Source: Apoda limacodes
Taxonomy: Eukaryota; Arthropoda; Insecta; Lepidoptera; Limacodidae
Assembly: GCA_946406115.1 (NCBI GenBank)
Contig: OX291547.1
Location: 8,375,001-8,439,000, forward strand
DNA: 64,000 nucleotides
Direction of reading: 5' to 3'
This document shows positions 36,501 through 44,570 of this stretch, piece by piece. The notes beneath the pieces were generated by a model. The model did no database searches. It was not told where the DNA came from and worked only from the letters and a program-made list of their open reading frames with translations. The position numbers were made by a program, and so were the translations under genes. Position 1 is the stretch's first letter. Each line of letters starts with the position of its first letter.

Positions 36501-39500
36501 TAAACGTGAAATGTACTAATCATTTAATGTTTATGACCATCTTATAATGTTACATAACGTAAATGGTACATCTATTCATAAAATTATAATGCCATTAATT
36601 GAATATTAAGTTAAACTACATGCAATTATCTTGAACACTGAATCATTAAGACAAAAATGAAGCTATAAATAATTCCAAAAACCTTTTAATCCTATGCCTT
36701 GTTTAAATTAATCCAGATGTATTAATTAGCTTTGCATGCTTTGATCCTTTTAAATATACACCTAATACTAGCATGTTCCTTGGATTAGAAACTCAATCTG
36801 TGTATGTCAACAAAATTTAATAGATTGCACTTTTTTAACTCCTGTCCCGTTAAATTAACTTTGAGTTTCATGTGATTTCAGAGTGGCGTGGCAGGAAACC
36901 TGGCTAGAGTAGTTCCAGGAACAGCTGGATGTCAGCGTGAAGCACTTGACGAGCTTAATCGTCGCCAAGGATGGGAGGCTGGCAACATTGATTACATGGG
37001 TGCTGATTCATTTGAAAATATTTGGGCAAAGATCTCACAGACACTCAGTCAACCACGATCATCTCCACCTAAACAATCGCCTCCCAGAGAAGCAACTCCA
37101 CCCCAGAAACAGCCATCGCCTCCACCTAAACAATCGCCTTTTAGAGAAACTACTTCACCCCAGAAACAACCATTGCCGGTAAAAGACCAATCTGAATCAC
37201 AAACTGAAATCACGGGGAGTGAGGTAAAACAAGAAACAGTTTCTGAATCAATTGAAGTAGCTCAAGAAGCGTTGACCATAGATGCTCCAGTGGTTCAAGA
37301 TGAATCAGTAGCTGCCAAAATTTCCTCTTCAGAAGAAGAACCTAAAGCTCAAGAAATTTCGTTGCCAGTTAAAGCAGAAACTCCCGCAGAGCTTCCCACA
37401 CCGAAAGAAGTTTCCATACCAGAAGCTCATCCTATACCAGAAGTAGTGCCCACTTCTGAGAATCCAATAACAGGAAAAAATGTCGCACTTGTTGAAACTT
37501 CGGCTCCTGAGCAAATTGAGCCAACAGTTGGAGCGGCAGTGTCTAAAGAGGTTCTGCAAGGGAAATCATCATCCATAGTTGAATCCTCGGTTCATGAGAC
37601 AATAAGCGCAGAGGTTGAACCCACGCCAGTAAAAGATGCAGCTACAGTAGAAGCCGATATTTTAACCGCAATAACAGATTCTCCTGCTATAGTCGATTTA
37701 ACGGTGTTAAAAGAATCTCCTGCTTTAGTAAAAGCTCCTGAAACCATCGCAGTAGAAGCACCAGTATTGTTAGAAGCTACAGTACCTGTAGAGAAAACTT
37801 CAAAAACAGTGGTTGAAAGCTCTGTTGTAAAAGAAAAGGTAGCATGTGTCGCAAAGGCAGCCGCCCCATCGGAAGATTCAACAAAAGTAACTCCAAATCC
37901 TACAGTGGAAGATCCTGTTTTAGTTCCATCAGGAACATCCGATTCAATACCATCTCAAGTCTTGCCTTCACCAGTAGAACACGATATTCCTAAAACAGTT
38001 GCAAATGTAGAAACTGAAATCGCCACGCAATCTCCAAGCTCGGTGCTTAGCAAAGATCTGGAAAAGCTAAAGAAAGATCCAGTACTACAAAAGACTGATA
38101 AAACCGAAAAAACACCACCAGCAACACCAAAGTCCACTCCAGAGGCAACAACTCCAATTACTGAATCTACTATTAAAGCAGATCCCTTAGCAGCGGTGCA
38201 AATAGCAGCAGCTTCTACAGGCTCTTTGGAAAGTCAAAAAGTTATTGGTACACCTGTAGTTGTACCCGCTTCGCCTATTTCCACGGATATTCCAGCTTCC
38301 ACTGTTCCAGAACCAAAAGCTACACCTGAGAAACCCTTAAATGTTAAAACCGCTACAGACAGTCCTCCTTTGGCAAACACTCCTTCTAAAGAAGAAGCTC
38401 CTGCATTGCCAGTTGCCAAATGTAAGTAGATTATTGTTAATGTGCCTTCGATCGGCTCATAGCTTTGCACTCTCACAGAGTTCATTTCGTAGTTTTCTCG
38501 ACTTTTACTAATATGTTAAATTCTAGCAGCATCTGTTTTACATGGATTGAACTAAATTGTATTACGTTAAAATTAATTTGTGTTTTGTTTAGCTGTCCTG
38601 TAGAACAAGATGCGTCCTTATGTTTTTTTTTACTTTTGTGCCGTTTTGTGCTTTTGGTTTTAATGTTAATTTTTACCGAGCCTACGTTTCAAAGATCGTT
38701 GTTATTTCACCCAGCTACCGAGGAGGCAGCGCAAGAGACGCGGCTTTGATAGAACAGGTAATAATAAATTGCACTTGGACTCAAACTCAACACATCTTTG
38801 CATCATCAAATTTTTGGTGGAGGAAGTCTTTTTTCTATGTTTTTGCTTGCTTCCTATCTTGCGAGTCTAATCGGAAAGTCATATTTCATTTGATAACGTT
38901 TCCTTGTTTATAATTGTTTACATAAATATTAAGATTAAATATCATGTTTGATAATAAATTTGTAAATGTTGGGTTGCGTCCAAGTGGATGCATTCCGTAG
39001 GAGTTTTTAGTGATTCATGACGCTGTAATACAAATCCAATATCAAGAAAATCAGCAAATTGAGTTGTGGTTTAAACATGTAGCCAGTTTCCCTATTAACA
39101 GGAAAAAAATATAAGTTGATTATACCTCCGTTCCTCCAAACTACACATTCGAATTTCGCGATTTTAATTTGTTTAGAAAATTATATATTGTAATGAGATT
39201 GTACATGATCATGACTGATAATGTAGCGAGATATAAAATATAAACATTGCAAATTAATAAAAAATAATTACTGCCAAATTATTCTATGATTGTAAATAGG
39301 TAGTAAAAATGTATGAATTTTGGGATGTTGGAACTGTTATGGTCAAGTTACGTAACTAGTTGAATTTGAGGTACAAGTACCATATCGAGATATAAATTTG
39401 TTAAAAAATGTTTATTTTATGTTAAACGTGATTAAAATAGAAGAAAACTGTTGCATGCAACTTGAGAATGCACTATTTGAGATCTGTGGCAATTTCCCTC

Positions 39501-40581
39501 AGTGACAAGGAAAAATTGTTACATCTTTGTTTTAATTGATTTGCTTTATATGTTCGTGTCATATCACATTGCAAGGATTATTACATTCCATTAATTTTAT
39601 CCTTTTTGATGATATTTAAACATAGAATTGGGAATATAAGATATTTAAATAGTTATTATGGCCATTCAATAACATAACTATGCCCTCTCCATATTTCATT
39701 AGATTTATTTTTCTCAGTTACAACAGGTAAATTATAAAACTTTGTGGAAATATAATTGTCAGTAGTCCCAAGCCGTGGCTAAAAGTTTTGTCTAGCAATT
39801 TTTTTTTAAAATCTTTTTATATTTCTATTTTACTCCGGTTTTTTCAAATCATGAACCGCTCTACATTTAATAACCCTTGCAATTCAGCTTTGGATTTCCG
39901 CTCACCATTGTCACGTTCTAACTTTCCGCTTGCATCGTTTCGAAATAACCATGTAGCTTGTTTCCCTCGACTTTGTTCCAGGCCCTAACCGAGCTTGCTC
40001 TCTAATGTGATCGCCATACTAACGCCACGTCTAATCAAAAGAGAGAATAATGGCGGGAATAAATTGGTTGTGTAGCGGAGGAGCGTCGGAAGCCAGTGGG
40101 GAAGCTTCACCTAAGTCCCCCTGTAGTCGCCGATCCCCTGCCTACCCCTGACAGCGAGCTGGAGGACGCTGCCACCCTCGCGCAATCCATCATCGCCAGC
40201 GAGCTGAAGACTCCTACGGTTTCCTCTCCCTCGCCGTCAACTGTACCAATCTCGCCAATGCCACCCAAACAGGAGAAGAGACTTTCGGTCGAAGAACCAG
40301 AAGTACCAACTCCTCCTGTCGGCGCTGTTTCACTTGCTCAGATAGGCGTTAAACCTTCGAAAGGCAAACCAAACACAGCCGCTTTGATAGAGTCATCAGT
40401 AACTGAAAAGAGTGATCCAGTGCAACGAGATAACAATGCGCCGGTTTCGCCAACAAAAACTAGTGAACCCACCACTGATGTCAAAAAGAAGGCAGTGAAA
40501 AAATCGGCGAAGGAGAGCTCCAGCAGCGAAGCACCAGTGCCACCTCCGCGCAAAAAGGAAAAGAAACCCAAAGATAAATGA
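12555..40581 (+). CDS. Gyg: glycogenin (self-glucosylating glycogen primer), long form, nine exons
   Basis: Glycogenin (GT8 family) transfers glucose from UDP-glucose to its own tyrosine, building the primer that glycogen synthase extends in the cytosol. Exons 12555-12561, 23449-23584, 24220-24394, 29690-29852, 31581-31707, 33562-33733, 34880-36148, 36882-38421 and 40076-40581 join in frame with GT-AG introns to 4,095 nt (1,364 residues plus stop). Family landmarks fall at the mammalian numbers: DAD at 102-104, D163-Q164, YSYLP with Tyr195, and H212 in IIHFIG before KPW. The glycogen-synthase-binding motif is at 714-730. A His/Asn-rich insert (261-683) and a Pro/Glu/Ala tail (739-1364) make it about four times the mammalian length. 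Skipping the in-frame exon 7 would give 941 residues. Intron 8 retention would stop at 38,427-38,429. Expression of the full form is inferred from frame continuity. Confidence 0.9.
13020..13945 (+). repeat. repeat element with internal ~250-290-bp tandem units (copy 1)
   Basis: The phrases 'caaaacctatagggtacttc', 'cctagaatcatgaaatttga', 'ctgtcaagacccgtttttag' and 'gtcttcggtcctttgaagc' recur three times with drift, at about 13,270, 13,560 and 13,815. The element begins 'gagtttcgtatctcgaaagg' and ends 'gtgcgggagtcagactcaca' plus a T-run. Reverse-complement versions of the same phrases fill 25,130-25,935. It has no coding capacity; class unknown. Confidence 0.75.
13946..16330. other. Gyg: glycogenin intron 1, AT-rich sequence
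   Basis: Very A/T-rich, with a (TA)n run near 14,886-14,906. Nothing recognisable as exon, RNA gene or named repeat was found. Confidence 0.5.
16330..16560 (+). promoter_or_regulatory. GC-rich island in intron 1, candidate alternative first exon
   Basis: This patch differs sharply from its AT-rich neighbours: 'cgtcccgtggtctcactccg', 'ccgtcggaccggccgcacct', then 'cttcaagaatcaagtgcgta' followed by a donor-like GG|GTATGT near 16,541. An octamer-like 'atgcaaat' occurs at its left end. It contains no useful open frame, so if transcribed it would be an untranslated leader. The next ATG in frame within exon 2 lies after the first beta strand, so a noncoding leader could not simply supply the normal start. 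Weak evidence. Confidence 0.25.
17553..17787 (+). repeat. tandem duplication with 'gcgtcatcagcg' units
   Basis: Two ~90-base units share 'ccaaac.acgtc', 'ctgtcatat', 'ttatttaatctatt/ttattttatctatt' and 'ggtagttagcgtcatcagcg / ggtagctagcgtcatcagcg'. They lie at about 17,553-17,647 and 17,698-17,787, separated by a (TA)-rich spacer at 17,654-17,695. Non-coding. Confidence 0.75.
18355..18490 (-). mobile_element. lepidopteran SINE fragment
   Basis: Contains 'gtggcaagcaagcacacggt', 'cctgatggtaagcggtcacc', 'cctatggacgcttgcaacac' and 'cgacccttcaaaaatccaat', matching the better copy at 49,113. The poly-A side (left, as T on plus) is missing. Confidence 0.8.
18585..18775 (+). mobile_element. tRNA-derived SINE copy
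   Basis: A tRNA-like head is visible: 'cctagttggtagtgttg' fits a Pol III A box and 'gggttcaattgccgc' a decayed B box. It is followed by 'tttgtgtttgtcttgagtct' and the tail 'gtctagtacccctaacacaa', a phrase shared by lepidopteran LINE/SINE 3' ends. Which tRNA it came from is not clear. Confidence 0.6.
18780..18975. repeat. short repeat remnants
   Basis: 'aatcgcacgccgataaccaa' and 'gctccactggcaaaagttag' belong to the 'gcccgcggttcgacccgcc' type repeat. Right after, 'gccgccccgggccttcgatgg' type sequence (18,910-18,935) is an inverse of the phrase 'accatcggaggcccgtatcg' near 8,098. All non-coding. Confidence 0.45.
19535..19690 (+). repeat. interspersed repeat, 'actaatattataaa' family
   Basis: Starts 'ctacactaatattataaaaa', continues 'ccgattccaaaaattctttt' and 'ggtggacaaaggctatattt'. 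Same family as 3,796-4,140. Confidence 0.5.
19885..20665 (+). repeat. composite repeat: 'gggttccgtaccc' element split by a 332-bp MITE-like insertion
   Basis: The outer element reads 'gttccgtacccaaagggtaa', 'gctgtctgtctgtatgtccg', 'cgcagaagatgtatttctgt' and 'ggctcccatacaacaaaagt'. After the insert it resumes with 'ggggctctcatacaacaaac' and 'ggtacggaacccttcgtgcg'. The same element lies uninterrupted at 50,735-50,990. Between the halves is the element at 20,104-20,435. The 'cccatacaacaaa' piece is present on both sides, so part of the outer element is duplicated around the insert. Confidence 0.7.
20104..20435. mobile_element. 332-bp MITE-like element, copy A
   Basis: The ends 'aagtgaaaacttc' and 'gttttcacttc' are inverted. 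Next to the left end comes 'tttagcggcgttgtgcactt'; beyond the right end is the palindrome-like 'gcactcccggagtgc'. A second copy with the same ends and the same length lies at 48,759-49,090, although the interiors diverge after about 100 bases. No coding capacity. Confidence 0.65.
20666..23448. other. Gyg: glycogenin intron 1, right part
   Basis: Mostly unremarkable AT-rich sequence. A GC patch 'tttcgcgcggccgctctaac' near 21,990 and a repeat-like phrase 'cagggctgtagctagagttg' near 22,832 are the only things that stand out. No exon is supported. Confidence 0.45.
23449..23584 (+). CDS. Gyg: glycogenin exon 2 (start of GT8 domain)
   Basis: Acceptor 'tttctag', then residues 3-48: [20 protein letters not shown] and on to PSVTQTM. 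This is the nucleotide-binding first beta strand and helix of the GT8 fold; [14 protein letters not shown] is the family signature. It ends in phase 2 at ATG-AG|GTATAT. A (TA)n run starts 45 bases after the donor. Confidence 0.93.
23629..24110. repeat. microsatellite and repeats filling most of intron 2
   Basis: A (TA)n/(GGTATA)n run (23,629-23,690) is followed by two tandem inverse copies of the repeat seen at 7,150 and 56,460: 'gactcacacttgatgttttc' near 23,747 and 'gactcacacttgacgttttc' near 23,909. Then comes 'agcttttgcccgtagttcca' at 24,060. Intron 2 (23,585-24,219) is therefore mostly repeat. Confidence 0.7.
24220..24394 (+). CDS. Gyg: glycogenin exon 3 (DxD exon)
   Basis: Acceptor 'tgtcaacag', then residues 48-106 ([18 protein letters not shown] to [10 protein letters not shown]). 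D102 and D104 are the DxD pair that holds Mn and UDP-glucose. [20 protein letters not shown] is the conserved run into it. The exon ends in phase 0 at CTG|GTAAGA. Confidence 0.94.
24404..24605 (-). mobile_element. lepidopteran SINE copy just after exon 3
   Basis: A T-run and 'ccacaaaggtgggaaacc' are followed by a local 'ggtaac' triplication. Then come 'gattgcaacaccagggacat', 'actcgcgtgttgcggaacct' and 'gtactgtagtccttagagaa', in the order of the copy at 49,113. It begins only about 10 bases after the exon 3 donor. Confidence 0.75.
24606..25129. other. Gyg: glycogenin intron 3, first part
   Basis: AT-rich; no recognisable feature except the start of the inverted repeat element at its right end. 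Confidence 0.4.
25130..25935 (-). repeat. repeat element with tandem units (copy 2, inverted relative to 13,020)
   Basis: 'ccccataggttttgattt' occurs at 25,215 and 25,438 and decayed at 25,718. 'gtcaaatttcatgattctag' and 'acgcgttcctgagaaaaaga' are reverse complements of phrases in 13,020-13,945. The right end reads 'ccttttaaggtacggaaccc', the inverse of the start of copy 1. The units have about the same spacing as in copy 1. Confidence 0.75.
25936..27560. other. Gyg: glycogenin intron 3, middle part
   Basis: Contains an inverted pair of a common lepidopteran phrase, 'acgccatctattgtcaagta' (about 26,308) and 'actcgccaatagatgtcagg' (about 26,366), probably a small decayed MITE. Otherwise nothing recognised. 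Confidence 0.4.
27560..27805 (-). mobile_element. lepidopteran SINE copy
   Basis: 'cctatggacgcttgcaacac', 'ataacttctttcttgaagaa', 'gtagttcatagagaaaacct' and 'gaggctcataccacaatcta' follow the order of the copy at 49,113, with an extra ~20-base insertion in the middle. It extends further to the 5' side of the SINE than the other copies. Confidence 0.8.
27806..29689. other. Gyg: glycogenin intron 3, last part
   Basis: No exon supported. It holds the perfect hairpin at 28,955-28,990, listed separately. Confidence 0.45.
28955..28990. repeat. perfect 16-bp inverted repeat with 4-base loop
   Basis: 'tgcgtatctaataatc' (28,955-28,970) is followed by loop 'taac' and the exact reverse complement 'gattattagatacgca' (28,975-28,990). 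The flanks 'ccctgtgtaa' and 'gtaacacggag' extend it imperfectly. Likely the core of a foldback element or a recent snap-back duplication. Confidence 0.9.
29690..29852 (+). CDS. Gyg: glycogenin exon 4
   Basis: Acceptor 'tttcaacag', then residues 107-160 plus one base. [19 protein letters not shown] and [15 protein letters not shown] are among the most conserved runs of glycogenins (acceptor side and sugar pocket). It ends GAC-G|GTAATG, phase 1. Intron 4 is 1,728 bases. Confidence 0.95.
30580..30750. mobile_element. foldback (long inverted repeat) element in intron 4
   Basis: The left arm 'atagaaataagatatacatt' + 'gcgg' (30,630-30,653) is the exact reverse complement of 30,693-30,716. Outside it, 'ttgctaacaatt' (30,604-30,615) pairs exactly with 'aattgttagcaa' (30,721-30,732). 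Outermost, 'ggctcgattccgtaa' pairs with 'ttacgtaatcgaggcc'. Arms of about 60-70 bases surround a ~40-base loop. No coding capacity; MITE/foldback type. Confidence 0.85.
31581..31707 (+). CDS. Gyg: glycogenin exon 5 (acceptor-tyrosine exon)
   Basis: Acceptor 'aaattacag'. Residues 161-202 plus two bases: [19 protein letters not shown], then [21 protein letters not shown]163 and Q164 are catalytic-site residues. Tyr195 (in AAFYSYLP) aligns with the tyrosine that mammalian glycogenin glucosylates. The donor is CA|GTAAGT. Confidence 0.95.
32930..33335. repeat. duplicated repeat with clustered GAAnnTTC pentamers (heat-shock-element-like)
   Basis: Two versions of 'atgggtagagctacctattt' / 'atgggtgaagctacctatta', each followed by 'agcaa(g/c)atccgtcgt', at about 33,040 and 33,290 bracket a block made of 'ggaatgttcgggaacattc' type units. 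Three uninterrupted triplets of alternating 5-bp units are present: GAATGTTCGAGAA at 33,135-33,147, TTCGGGAACATTC at 33,199-33,211, and GAATGTTCGGGAA at 33,254-33,266. Decayed units lie at 32,940-33,010. Non-coding, in glycogenin intron 5. Confidence 0.75.
33562..33733 (+). CDS. Gyg: glycogenin exon 6 (end of catalytic domain)
   Basis: Acceptor 'gctttttag'. Residues 203-260: [20 protein letters not shown], then a variable linker and [21 protein letters not shown]212 (IIHFIG) is the third Mn ligand and K218 lies in AAKPW. LWW is the conserved C-terminal helix of the GT8 domain. It ends in phase 0 at ATG|GTAAGT, so later exons can be added or skipped in frame if their length is a multiple of three. 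Confidence 0.95.
34880..36148 (+). CDS. Gyg: glycogenin exon 7: large His/Asn/Gln/Tyr-rich exon
   Basis: Acceptor 'aaacaatag'. Residues 261-683 (423 codons, phase 0 at both ends), with donor CAA|GTAAGT. It opens with an acidic Pro-rich linker ([20 protein letters not shown]) and [11 protein letters not shown]. At about 378-555 it becomes low-complexity: [26 protein letters not shown], roughly 50 His in all. It ends with an ordered-looking piece ([30 protein letters not shown]). Both end pieces look conserved and the His-rich middle looks expanded. Because the exon is symmetrical, a short isoform lacking it is possible. Function unknown; a metal-binding, pH-sensitive or condensate-forming linker is speculation. 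Confidence 0.85.
36149..36881. other. Gyg: glycogenin intron 7
   Basis: AT-rich, with no recognised repeat or RNA gene. Clean GTAAGT and 'gtgatttcag' ends. Confidence 0.6.
36882..38421 (+). CDS. Gyg: glycogenin exon 8: glycogen-synthase-binding motif and disordered tail
   Basis: Acceptor 'gtgatttcag'. Residues 684-1196 plus one base. It begins [16 protein letters not shown]. The motif [17 protein letters not shown] (714-730) matches the C-terminal glycogen-synthase-binding helix of animal glycogenins (human [16 protein letters not shown]). Residues 744-783 contain two 19-residue tandem units ([19 protein letters not shown] and a variant; DNA at 37,064-37,174). The remaining 410 residues are P/E/A/V/T/K-rich with many short 'VxEA', 'SPA', 'TPE' phrases and no predicted fold. 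The donor AAA-T|GTAAGT (phase 1) leads to exon 9; unspliced reading stops at TAG 38,427-38,429. Confidence 0.88.
38422..40075. other. Gyg: glycogenin intron 8
   Basis: Mostly AT-rich. It holds the candidate 43-base cassette exon at 38,715-38,757 and, at the right end, a GC-richer run into the exon 9 acceptor. Nothing else is supported. Confidence 0.5.
38715..38757 (+). other. Gyg: candidate alternative cassette exon of glycogenin
   Basis: A GC-rich 43-base block lies between a good acceptor (ttatttcacccag) and a donor (GAACAG|GTAATA). Joined to exon 8 it gives a phase-1 codon TCT and then [10 protein letters not shown] followed by TGA, i.e. a short alternative C-terminus ending in -ETRL. Evidence is splice signals and composition only. 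Confidence 0.3.
40076..40581 (+). CDS. Gyg: glycogenin exon 9 (terminal coding exon)
   Basis: Acceptor 'ggttgtgtag' (weak pyrimidine tract). CG completes the TCG codon begun in exon 8, then [20 protein letters not shown] to the stop TGA at 40,579-40,581 (residues 1197-1364). GC content is high. The exon encodes a Pro/Ser/Lys-rich disordered end: [20 protein letters not shown] may form a helix, [17 protein letters not shown] is a basic terminus with a PPPRKK SH3-ligand-like motif. Frame continuity over two long open exons supports the junction, although a different start for this exon cannot be excluded. Confidence 0.8.
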
Positions 40582-41260
40582 ATATTGCGTCACGGTCCTT
40601 AGTTCCTCTGTGCCATAATTGTATTGTCTCATGTCTATATTTTACGTTAATGTTTAATTATGCTTTTATGTGCCGCATAACCCCCTTATAACTTAGGATT
40701 AATGGATTTTATTTGCCATCATGTGCCTATATTTTGTATTTTCTATCTAGTCTATATTGCCACATCGAAATATTATTTATTGGTAAACGACTATTTTGTT
40801 TTTGTATTTGTGCATTTGTATTTAAGTATATTTTAAAATGATTGGAAATAGATGTTCGGTTCCAAATTGTTAAAATTATTTACCAAAGGAGTTTTTTATG
40901 AGACTATTTATAAAATCGTTTATGAGATTTTGTATTAAAATTTCTATTTTAAAATATTTGCTTGCTTTATTCTAAACTTAATTTGATCCATGGATTCATT
41001 TAAATAATGGTTCCACTTCCCAAATCCCACGGTTACCCCTTAATTAGGCACATGGGGTTAACACGATTTCAAATCAAAAAAATATATGTGATAGAGTGTT
41101 CGAAGTGAGCCAGCGGTCCTTCTAGCTTCCTAACTTCCCGCAGGGTTCGCAAAATAATCGCGACCAGATTTTAATTTTTTTCTTTTTAATATTTTCATTA
41201 TTTATTTTTTAGTTATTATAATACACTGTCTTGATATATTTCATAATAAATATTTTGTTT
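40582..41260 (+). terminator. Gyg: glycogenin 3'UTR and polyadenylation signals
   Basis: AT-rich sequence after the stop codon. ATTAAA at 40,934-40,939 followed by a T/G-rich stretch, and AATAAA at 41,245-41,250 followed by 'tattttgttttatttatttc', are the likely cleavage signals. Confidence 0.5.
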
Positions 41261-43419
41261 TATTTATTTCTTATTATATCATATTTTTATTTTGTTTGTG
41301 ATACTAGAGACCCATGCAACTACTTGTACCTAATTAAGAGTTAATTATATCAAAACTTTCAATATGACAAGTTTTTAGGAATCGTATTATTTTCAACTGA
41401 AAGTCTATATACCAACTTTCATGGTTTTAGTCACAAAAATAACTAAATTTTACTTATATTACATATTTTACATACCTACTTTATTTTGAACCAATAGTCC
41501 GATTACAAAATTTTAAACCCTATTTTACCCCCACAGGGTGCGAATTCTGAAAATCCTTTCTAAGTGGAGCCGTACGTCATGAAAGCACAAAATAAGTATG
41601 TAATAGTAATATGTTCCTCTAGCTTCAGTAGTTTTGGAGAAATGGTCCAGCAGATACTGTTCTGTTCTTAAAGTTGATGTGCTGCATTGCCCTCTTAGTC
41701 CAGTCAAATTAGATACATTTTTAGGCTAAAAAAACATTAATTGGTAGAGTTTTGAATTTTGGTGTAGTTGTTTATTAAGACCTCCCGTTGAACATACTAA
41801 AAGTCCCCATCGATAGCTGTTGCGCTCGCGCCGCCATCTTGGAAAATAGGTACTCTTTATGGCTTTTTTGCGACGTAGTCAGGGTAAAAATGTCCTAAGC
41901 CCTCGTCATATAGATATAGTTCACTGATCGTTTTGAGTAAACTTTATTTACGGTTACTACTACCACGGTTTCTTAATTTCATAGACACTTAGTATAGACC
42001 ACTTTACCAGAGCCATTTCGGATTTTGGGCAACAGAACAGGGGCACTGCATCACAGATTCCATTTATAGACGTGACGATAGCGTTCAGTAAATACTTCAC
42101 AACGGTTTTTAGCTGTTATATGTATAAGCTGTTCCACATAGACTTAGATCGCAGTTAACTGGTTTTTATTTTATGCACTAGCTTGCTGATTGATTGATTG
42201 ATTGATTGATGACAGATTCGATGACCACATAAATATTAGAGATCTAATGACAGCAGGACTGAGATCTAGCTGTGTTAAGCTGATTATTTTAAGAGCTTTC
42301 TTAAATTTTTCCCAGTTTATCACAGTCTGTCGCAGTGGTTTCGTAGGCCTGCGGCCTTAGGAACGTAAAAACCAAGAGATTGTTAGAGCAAAGTTCACCC
42401 AGTACTTCTATGGAGCGCTAACTTACGTTTCTGTTCTGTAGATACGCTATGTTGAGTTTGTCCAGCCTATGGTTGTCATTAACGGCGTAGTTACTAGGAG
42501 TCATAATGTTAAAATTAACTTTGTTTATCAGTCTGTCGAGAACCTTGCCTTTGTTCTACTTAGGATAGGTGGTTTTATCGGAATCAGACGCGATGATGAT
42601 CGGTTAATTGCTGGTCGGTCTAGCCTATTCGCTATTCTTACTCACCAAGCGGACTCTGCCCTGCTATACACATCATGTCCTGAACTAATTTGTCCCCCTG
42701 CTAGAAGTATGGCAATAATAATAACAGTCACATTTTATCAAATACTTTTCAAAAATCATAATACAATACAGGTACAAAACGTATTGCAAAAAAAAAATTA
42801 ACTCCCTTGGCAGTCATTTGGAACCGTCCGAAAAGTATGGCATGGTGATGTTCGTGAATGGCTACTCAACGATGATAAGCTGTGCAAAAATTAGCTTGGT
42901 ACAAATGGTTAAATAGTTTTTTAAATAATGTGTTCGCGTCGGTATTGTCGGCGGGCTGTAAGTCACACCGGAGAAGTATGGCATTACGCTACCGCCTACT
43001 TTTTTTTAATGGACTATCGGAAAGTACAAGGATTTTTGTAGAACAAATCGTTCGACGCTAGTAATTTATCCGACACGTTCGACTAACGCCCACGCGATTG
43101 GGCCGCCGGTACCAGCGCTATGACCATAATTTTTTTTTCGTCATTAAGTAGCGACCCCTGAAGAACCGCCATACTAGTACAAATGACCCAATATTTTGTG
43201 TCACTGTCTCCCGGTCTAGAATGTAAACACGCACTTCTTTCGATCCTGCCACGGCATTCTAGGTAGGGAATTATTGCAGGCAGCGCGAGAAGTAGTGGAA
43301 GTGGCTGAATGTAAATGAAGTTTAAAAAGTTAATAGAAACGGCGGGAGAAACTAGACCATGTTATCACGTTAGTACCTTGGTACATATTAAATTACACAT
43401 ATTTCGCAGTGGTGACAAC
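41261..43419. other. intergenic region downstream of glycogenin
   Basis: No gene supported. A (TTGA)n microsatellite lies at about 42,186-42,211. A 110-codon open frame at 42,469-42,801 has no recognisable domain and runs into sequence that may be outer LINE remnants, so it is not called as a gene. Confidence 0.45.
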
Positions 43420-44570
43420 GACGACTGGCAGAAGTTCCTCTCGGCAGCTTTAGCAAGCGACCAAAAAGCATGACTCCTAGAGGCTCGCAACCTATTTTGC
43501 CGATGAATTGGAATATAGCTCTGGCAGTTGCTGTCTTACTGGAACCTCGAGGCAACATTAATTTGCGTTTTAACTCAGAAATATTCGGATCCTTATAATT
43601 TGGAGGCGTGGTTCAAGGCTCATACGCAGTTTGCTTAAGAATTTTAGCTTCTCTGAAAGACCTATAAAACCACGGTCGTTTTTTGACGCAGGCAGCTACT
43701 CTTAGGTTAGGAAAAAACTATTCCATACAAGCGAGGATTGTCTCAGTGACTGCGGCTGCGCAGACGTCAAGATCTTCTGAGCTAAACCAGAGTTGCTTCC
43801 ACGGGTACGATGCATAAAATTCTCGCAATCTATACCAGACTGCCGACTTATAGTGCCACACACGACGCCAATTAGTTGGCCCAGGTGGATCGGCTTGTTT
43901 GCATGACATTTTAGTCCTAACGAGACAGTGGTCCAAGGAGCCAAGAGGCGCACCCACTGAGACGAAATATCCGTCCGGAAGTGTAGTAAGCAGAAGGTCC
44001 AGTAAGGAGCTCGAATGGTCCTCTATATCTCATATTCTCGTTGCAGAAAGTACCAGCTAAGAGAATCCATAGGTCAGAGCAAATTCATAAGCAGATATCC
44101 CGGCATAGTTATTGGTTCGAGAACTGAGCCACTCACGATGGCGGGCGTTAAAGTCTCCCAAAATAACTAATTCTGCTCTAGAACTATTGCTCTAGAACTT
44201 TGTCAGTCGTCAAACTCAGGTGCGTGAAGAGTCCAGTTACGTCCGTGTCACCGCTATGAGACCTGTATAGGCACGCATAGATACGAGTGTGGCCACCGTG
44301 ATCTACGCGCACCCAGAATATCGACAGGTCCCTGTCTTCAAGGCTATGAAGGCGGCGACAGCAGATATCCTCCCATAGAACATACATACACCGGCACGAC
44401 TCACAAAATTGTGCTCGAGTTTGTAGCCGGGATAATTAAGGTATGATGTATCGGCCGGGCAGGATATTTGCGTCTCCGTTCTGTCCGCATCCTGAAGCGG
44501 CCATGCAACGACCTTTCCACTTAGGTTTCTATTATTTAGTTCCAAAATTTTTATAGAATAATTTTTCACC
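43420..44570 (-). mobile_element. broken LINE: apurinic-type endonuclease and start of the RT region
   Basis: On the minus strand, in three frames, the order is: ETQISCPADTSYLNYPGYKL (endonuclease start, about 44,470), VSRAGVCMF, DRDLSIFWVRVDHGGHTRIY (about 44,300), ELVILGDFNARHREWLSSRT (catalytic GDFN box, about 44,130), APLGSLDHCLVRTK (the SDH box, read as LDH here, about 43,940), and RVWHYKSAVWYRLREFYASY (about 43,860). After a gap come ELKRKLMLPRGSS-like pieces and SHAFWSLAKAAERNF (about 43,450). Frameshifts and stops break it, and the polymerase core is missing. This is the non-LTR family very common in moths and butterflies. Confidence 0.85.

Noticed and set aside
42469..42801. 110-codon open frame downstream of glycogenin
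   Set aside because: No recognisable domain, poor codon character at its end, no clear splice or start context, and it lies next to LINE remnants; most likely chance or repeat-derived.
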